Below, piece after piece: positions 57,423-64,000 of a stretch of DNA of 64,000 nucleotides (position 1 is the first letter of the stretch; every line of letters starts with the position of its first letter). Made by a program: the position numbers and the translations under genes. Below the pieces are notes generated by a model. That model ran no database searches and was not told the DNA's origin. It saw only the letters and a list, made by a program, of their open reading frames with translations. This DNA is from Allodiplogaster sudhausi (lineage: Eukaryota; Nematoda; Chromadorea; Rhabditida; Diplogasteridae): contig CALZFC010000026.1 in NCBI GenBank assembly GCA_945643635.1, forward strand, positions 3,316,501 through 3,380,500, given 5' to 3'.

Positions 57423-60400
57423 ATGCGACCGTCGACTTCATTTCATCCTTCTTCTAAGGTTCTGCATGATTTTTTTAAACAGTTATTTCCTTCAGTCGTC
57501 TAATTTCGTATTTGAAGAAATGGAAGCATAAGGTATAACAATTATAACTGGTTGATAGCACTACCAGAATAGCACGATTTTGTTCTCCCGTATGTGGGAT
57601 GTCGCACCAAGGTCTCTTATGTTTGCCTTCATTTCCTCTTGTGCTCGCAAGTTGTCTATATCTGACCCATTTCAGACTCACGCAGAGCAACTGCGATGCA
57701 TCAACATGGGCATGCTGAACAGTTCGTTGACGGTGTCACAACTTCGCACGAGGCTTCTCATCCTTTTAAAGCAACTAACTGATGGTTAATATTAAAATCT
57801 TTTTTTTAAATGTCCTCTTTTCATTTCAGAAAGATGGCATCAAAATATCATTTTAGAACAATTCATGTCGCTCTGGCACTTCAACTCAGTGACTCCGAAG
57901 CTGCGATCTTTTTCGAAGGTTGCTGACTATCGAGTTATCAAGTTCTCCACTGAAGCTTTCAACCACCATCCTCATGCCTACATCGGAACTTACTGGTTAA
58001 TTTCGTCATTATTCGAAAACTATGGATCTTTAATAACTTGAAGTATTCATATTTTCGTGCTTCGTTTTTATTCTGGTAGTCACTATATTCCATGAATCGA
58101 AGGGTATTAATGTTGTACGGTTCTAGGGATCGTGAAAAGCGGCCTCAGCTCGAAAAAGTGATGTGCCGGCAAATTATCCGTGGTACATCGGGAGTATCTC
58201 AAGTTCTCGGTCAGTTCTGCTAGTTGCTTATATACAACCCTTCTCAGCCAATACTATTTATTTCGAAAGGAGTGGTAACAGTAAAAAAATTAAACCACCA
58301 TTTTCAGTCACAATATTATTCATTTCAAAAGCAATAGAAGTCGTTTTTAAGTACTACGGGTTCGCGGGATTCTCAAGCCATCTTGTTGTTCAGGTGGATT
58401 CGCTGACACACTTCTAGAAGCGCCAATCATTAAGAAGAAAGATCATTTGCCTGCTCAAGTCGTCATAATAAACAACAAAATGTCCGAACCAAGCGCATCG
58501 TCTGATTCTGTTAGTTGTGCTTCGTTTTGTCTTCTGGTCACTATTGTGTTATATTGAGGACCCTGAGCCAGAGGAAGAGGAGTGGAGTGGAATACGATTG
58601 GATGTCTCTTCGTGTGAGCTCGACACCGACAACTCCCGTCCCACTCCCATTCGTACGGAATTGTCTCTCTCGGCCAACAGTGTCCGAATTGGTGAGCTGC
58701 TTGCGCAGAGCAATGGCTCTTCCAATACCCGCGAGAGGGAGGCAGCGCCTGCTACCGATGAGGACATCAAACCTGACAAAGTTGTTCTATTCATTTAGTA
58801 TCCTTGAGTAGTAAAAAAATGCTTATCAAAGAGTATCAATTGTTTTGTAGGAATCTCTCGATGCTGTGATTGGTCGAACGTTGTTTACGGAGGAGACGAA
58901 GGACGAACCATCATCTGAATCTGGTTCTGGGACAACCAACCGCCCTATCTCATCTTCGCTCTTGCACATCCACTCACACGCTTCCTCCTCTTCCTCAACT
59001 CTCTCCGTAATTCCTCAACCCTCCCTCATTGGTCAAGGGATTCTTGGAAAGAAGAAAGGAACGCAGGAGAAGGATAATGCTTCGCTCATTCAACCCCGGA
59101 CCCTCAAGCCCGGAATTACAGTACCTCCACCTGCACCACTTCATGTTCCCAAGCACGAAAATGTTGTCACTAAGAAGGAGAGTGCGAAAGAAGTACAACC
59201 TTCTTCCAAGGAAACAGCTTCGCTCCGACCTTCGATTCCCAGTAAACCCGGCGCGTCCTGTTGCCGTGAAAAGAAGACTGAATCTTTCGCTCCTCCCCAA
59301 CCTACTCCCTGTCTTTCCACTTCAAGAAACTCTGCCGAGAAGACGCTTGCTGATCCACCAAAATCTCTGTCGTTATCGAAAGCTTCTTATTCGGCTAAGC
59401 CGGGCAAGTCTCGTCCTTTGAGTATCAACTCTGGGCTTTCCTACCTTTCCGCTGCAAGATTGCTTTCCACCAACGAAATGAAGACGTTGCTCGATTCTTC
59501 AAAGAACGGTCACGCAGCTTCTGCATGCAACGTAAGAATTCCTTTCTACCGTATAATTAAGCTTTATGTACGCACATCGAAGTGAGTAGTGGAAATGTCG
59601 CTATCAGTTCTTAAGTTGTTATCTTTCATCTTTGTACTTCTATCGTGTCAATTAAATATATTATAGACCACAAGCAAGACGGCTGGGAAGGGAAGTGTCA
59701 GGCTCGTTCCGATTGTGGAAAGCGTACTCTCGGTTAGAAATTCTTTTAGGATCATGTACACATTGATTTTATCGGTTATTTTCAGCCAGCAAAAGAAGAG
59801 AAGAATGCCGAGCAGAGCAACAACAACTATTCGAAGAAGCAAGTAACGGATGAACAACCAACACTCCATGCACACTCTCCCGATGACACCTCGGCTATGC
59901 CTTCTCTCTCCCTCTTCGAGTCTGCAACCACGAACCGAGTCGATAAGGAAAAGGTTGTCTTTCTTGCTTGTCCAGCGAGAGAGTAGGAAGCGGGGGGAAG
60001 TTGTGAAACGCAAGCTGTTTTGCAGACAAGTTCACCCTTGAACGGTGGCGCAGAAAGCAACGCGGACAACCTCAGCAGCCACAGCTCAACGGATGGCGGC
60101 ACTCCCACCGATCCACCTCCTCTCCTGGTCAAGGAGGCTTCGCCTAAAGAGCAAAGCGACTCGCCTCCTCCCATGCTTGAGCCCAACTTCCCTCCTCCCA
60201 CCATTGTCCATTCACCTGTCAAGAGGAAGCGGGGCCGTCCCAGTCTCGCTTCCACTGCACGACACTCAGGTTAACATTCAACCATCTTCTGAAGTGTTCT
60301 GTTCTAGCAATAGTTTTCAGTTGTCAAATCTCCATATCTCAGGTTCACGGCCGACAGACGAAGGTCCTGAACCGAAGAAAGCGGCATACGACCATGACAC

Positions 60401-63095
60401 TGGGAATGCTCGGTCAACTTCCATCTCTTCGCCTGAAGCTTCTGAAAGCAGTCTGAAGGTGAAGCTGAAGAAGAATGAATTGGACAAGTGGCAGATCGAT
60501 AAGGTGAGTGGACTAAAGGAAGATGTGCTCTGAGTTCTGGCCTAGTGATTCTTATTGCTGTTATATGAACTTACAGGAAGGCGCGACATCTCCCTTCTCG
60601 GAGAAGAAGCCACTCAAACTCCGATACTCGCTTTCAGACGTGCCGGTGAGAATTCTGTCTTAATTGCATCGCTATTCTTTCTTTTTGTTCTCTCAAAAAG
60701 TCAAAAACAATCGTCAAACATTTATTTAGAAAACCGAAGGCTCACCGCCCAAATTTAACAGTATCCTGGACACTTCTACTACGGTAGTTTAATCGTCACT
60801 ACAGTTTTTGATTGCATTTTAATCGTTCTCTAATCATTGGGTCATTACAGGAGCGCAGCTTGGAGAGGGTTGTGGCTGAGCTGGCGGGCCCTTCTGGTTT
60901 AATGAACGCAACGATACCCATCCTCGCTGCTTCCCCTTTCACCTTCTCTCCAGCTACTCCTTCGGAACTCCGGTCCACTTCTTCACTCTCAGCAGCCTCC
61001 ATTCGGTCCACTTTCTCAAATCAGAAGATGAAGCCTCCAAAGCCAGTAAAGAAGGCAACTCAGCCGTGTGTCTTCAAGCAAGATCATCGCGGGCAGTTCA
61101 GACAGGACGAGTGCGTTCTTCTTTCTCTGTTTGTGAAGGCAGAAGAAGTAGAGTTTTACCATTTACAGTCTCTCGCCGCATTTCGAGGAGGAGAGTGCAT
61201 TCTACGAGAAGCTGTGGCGAGGCGAGAGGGTGCGCTATCCCAAGCGAGACCGCGTGCGGCCAGAGAACAACGGCAAGGTCTACCTGCCATCCGGAGCATA
61301 TATCATAACCAAGAAGGTTCGTCCTCCACAAGATCACTGCTTCTCTCAAGAGTAGAAGTATATTCAGAGCTGCTTGGAAGACCGCCACAATTACCGCGAG
61401 CTGCAGCTTGGAGATCCGGTGTGGGCCAACTGGTCAACTCAGTACTGGCCGGGATTCATCAAGACATTCATCAGTCAGGAAGAGGCGACTCGCCATCTCA
61501 TTGAGCAGTTTCCTCACAGAAACAACGAGCCGATCGAGGGCGATGTGGTATGTTCCTTATTTTCATTAGCTTTTACAAATTTAGTGTTCTGGTTCTGAAT
61601 ACGATACCCCCTTAATAGAAGAAGGCTTGGAAGATGCTACTGATAATGTCTTGTTCAGAAACTGTCATGTGTTATTCAGGTACTGGTCGAGTGGATGGAT
61701 GGCAAACACAGCTACGTGTGCTACAATGATGTCTACCGTTTCGACCTGTACTTTGCCGTATTGTCAGTGACATTCTTTCACTTTTGCCCCCATTGAATCT
61801 TCTGTTAACTAAACGAATTCACTTGCAGCGTCAACACGAACCAGAGTGTGCAGTTCTCGAATAACATTGCCAGAGCAATAGCATTTCAAGGAGCTCCTGG
61901 CTACTGGGAAAAGTTGGTCTTTCTCTTCTTCATTATCCTGCTTTCTCTGCCTAGTGGTGTTGAGGACTTCTCTCTTCAGGCACATCAGCCCCCGCATCTA
62001 CTCCGAGTTGGTACGAATGAAAGCGAATGTCTCGTCGATCCCTGTGGAGAAGGCGCAAGAGTACCAGAAGAACGTCTCCTCACAGAAGAAGACAGGAGTC
62101 ATCAACAAGCTGCGAAAGCACATCCTTCAGGTCGAGATGGATCACTTCAACGAGATCCACGGCTACAACGACCAGCCTCGCAACATGACCAGCTGGAAGC
62201 CTCGCCCGGACTTCTACAGGTCTGTTTATGGTGGACGAGATGAATTGGAGCAGAGAATGAATTGAAGAATCCCCTTTTCAGCTTGGTATGCAACGTAGGT
62301 CTCTTCTACAACCAAGACGGTGATGACTCGGATGAGGACGAGGGAACGGGCATGCAGTCATCGCTGCCACCTCGCAAGAAGATGCGACCGGAGGATGAGA
62401 CTCCCACTGCTTCCTCAGCCGCGCCCTCCTTGCCCCTCTTCCAGACAATTCAGGCATCAAGCTCTACTTCTTGTTTGAATAACATATTTTATAATTGTTC
62501 ATCACGAACATTGGTATTCTTTCAGAATGAACTTGACATGAAAGTAGAGATTGACGTTGTGGGCGTGGAGGAGGAAGACAAGCCACTGGCATATCGCGAG
62601 GATGCTCAACTCACCAATGCGGTTTGTTTCTTAGTTTTCACTGCGTTTGCCACTGTTTATTTGTTAGGCACGCTATTAATGCTATAAATGTGAAAAAAAA
62701 AGTTTTCTAGAACCAGGGCTTAAAACTGCTGAAATATTAGCAATAAAAACAGATATTCATTACAATGTGTATGGGGGATTTTCTTTGAACGAGAACTTGC
62801 TCCTTTCAGACTACGATGTCCTTTTCGTCGGCAGAGAACCAAGAGCGGCTGGCTGCTTTGACAGATGCACAAGAAGAGAACACGGCGGAGGAGGAGGAGA
62901 GGAAGGTCATCAGCGAGCTGGACGTCCGCGATCTCAGCAAACTACCCAAGGTATGCTGCTTCAAATTTACTTCCGTGTCTGCGTCTATGAAAGAGTTCAC
63001 TCATTCAGATGAACTCCACTCACTCCAGAGGTACAAGAGGAAGGAAAAAGAAGAGTAACAACACTTCTTCTTCTTCTGCTCCCAATGGGCCTTAG
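57423..63095 (+). CDS. Nuclear protein with N-terminal helical domain, AT-hook and PWWP-like domain; family not recognised
   Basis: 23 exons, every junction in phase, 1221 residues: 57423-57458, 57676-57784, 57830-57995, 58127-58209, 58394-58509, 58559-58780, 58851-59531, 59667-59732, 59786-59953, 60026-60269, 60343-60503, 60577-60645, 60730-60783, 60851-61110, 61169-61316, 61368-61547, 61680-61762, 61829-61912, 61980-62219, 62282-62453, 62526-62621, 62810-62950, 63009-63095. Residues 13-100 look helical (LRTRLLILLKQLTDERWHQN, VTPKLRSFSKVADYRVIKF), loosely like TFIIS-N/TND folds. Residues about 130-820 are disordered, Ser/Pro/Lys-rich, with an AT-hook (KRKRGRPSL) near 625. Near 876 LGDPVWANWSTQYWPGFI and then VLVEWMDGKHSYV resemble a PWWP barrel. 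The basic tail GRKKKSN suggests nuclear entry. The start is tentative. Exon 20 has no GT donor: either a GC donor follows 62453 or 62454-62525 is retained in frame. Confidence 0.75.
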
Positions 63096-64000
63096 GCCAA
63101 TTTAATGTGAAGGAGAAGTGCTTGTAGCAACAGCCATCCTCATCACCCCAATCTACTCAGGCTAACGATAGATAGTCAACACTGCGCTACCTCCTCTCTC
63201 AACATTCTCCCCAGTCATGATTCTCGTCTTGTTTTATATTTTAAACACTTTTATATTTGCCTCACTGCCCTCATCCGAATACTTTTTTCCGACGTGTAAA
63301 TAAATTCTTGCTTATAAATTAGTTTTATCTTGTTTTAAAGACCCACCCTAATTTTAAGAGCGATTGAAGACCCTTGTCCTAACCCCGTTTTTAGCCTACC
63401 TAGCCCAAATTTCCTCACCATTCAACAACACCCCACCCAATCCGTTCTGTTGTGTTCTCGGCCGTGATTTGAAGCCTCAGAATATTGTGTTATTTTTGAA
63501 GGTGATGTTTGTATGGCTAACTGAGCATTTCGCCCTTCTCATCCCCCTATGGATGCTAATATTACTGTAGTTTTTATATCATCATAATGCCCCTCCTCTC
63601 CGCAATTTTGAATTGAGATAAAGCTCTAGTTCATAGGCATTTAGGAAGCCTCCACTTCCATAATCATCATCTCACACTCCTCTATCATTACTTTTTCGTC
63701 ATATTCTGAATCGCAACCTTGATTGTCATTGCGCATCTTTAATCAGTAACAACTCGTGTAGTCAAAATCTGCTTAAGAAATGTCTAATTATTGAAGTTTG
63801 GATTCATCTGTACTAAGTTTGTTATGTTTCTATGTTAAGACTTGGCGTAGGCTTTCTTCAGTGAGTGTTGTGCGCGCGAACAGTTCTCATTAATGTCTTA
63901 AGAAGCGGGCCGAAAGACTGGAGAAGTATGGTCGGGTTAAGTCCCCGTGAACTCCCTTCTCTGCTTAAATGGCGATGTCCATGAATACGTTGCACAACGT
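63096..64000. other. 3' flank of the PWWP-protein gene
   Basis: Presumed 3' UTR and spacer, with AATAAA at about 63298. An ATG at 63969 opens a frame to the window edge (MAMSMNTLHN) that could begin a further gene, but ten codons are not enough to tell. Confidence 0.45.

Noticed and set aside
59827..60255. 142-codon minus-strand open frame
   Set aside because: Shadow of the PWWP-protein exons, whose plus-strand frames join in phase.
63969..64000. ATG-opened frame at the window edge
   Set aside because: Only ten codons are visible, too few to call a gene.

Overview
The window is intron-rich animal DNA, most likely from a nematode. Introns are mostly short (several of 43-60 nt) with weak polypyrimidine tracts ending in variants of TTTCAG, TTGCAG, TTTGAG or TTAAG. 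Proteins are animal-specific (Van Gogh, USP7, GGA, HIP14-type palmitoyltransferase), and a tandem family of secreted lipocalin-like proteins resembles nematode lipocalins. The clade cannot be fixed from sequence alone and another small ecdysozoan is not excluded. The non-coding DNA is saturated with (CT)n/(GA)n tracts. All gene models were spliced by hand; almost all exon junctions keep reading phase, and the few that do not are stated.

Layout. 1-1159 (+): last two visible exons of a Rab-like GTPase. 1925-4049 (+): Mn-type cation diffusion facilitator. 4537-5371 (+): ARL1. 5796-11613 (-): ankyrin-repeat DHHC palmitoyltransferase (HIP14/ZDHHC17 type), one intron of which holds a ~1.5-kb foldback palindrome. 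11614-14228: microsatellite-rich spacer. 14229-18920 (+): Van Gogh/VANGL. 19970-22924 (-): GGA clathrin adaptor. 22925-27255: gene-free, with a dead LINE 3' end. 27256-32316 (+): RASD/Rhes-like small GTPase with a hAT-type MITE in intron 1. 33540-45072 (-): four tandem secreted lipocalin-like genes, called here L1 to L4, with a tRNA-Asn on the opposite strand inside an L4 intron. 46468-52920 (-): USP7. 53875-56822 (+): NDUFS2, divergent from USP7. 57423-63095 (+): a 23-exon nuclear protein with an AT-hook and a PWWP-like domain that I cannot name.

The single-copy genes are conserved housekeeping or signalling genes: Golgi/trans-Golgi traffic (ARL1, GGA, palmitoyltransferase, Rab), planar polarity (VANGL), deubiquitination (USP7), complex I (NDUFS2) and chromatin (PWWP protein). 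They do not form one pathway. The accessory, lineage-specific part is the lipocalin array, whose members share a core and intron phases but have unrelated, mostly low-complexity N-terminal extensions. A second cross-gene signal is an unusually high number of GC-AG introns, at least three of them forced by conserved protein sequence.
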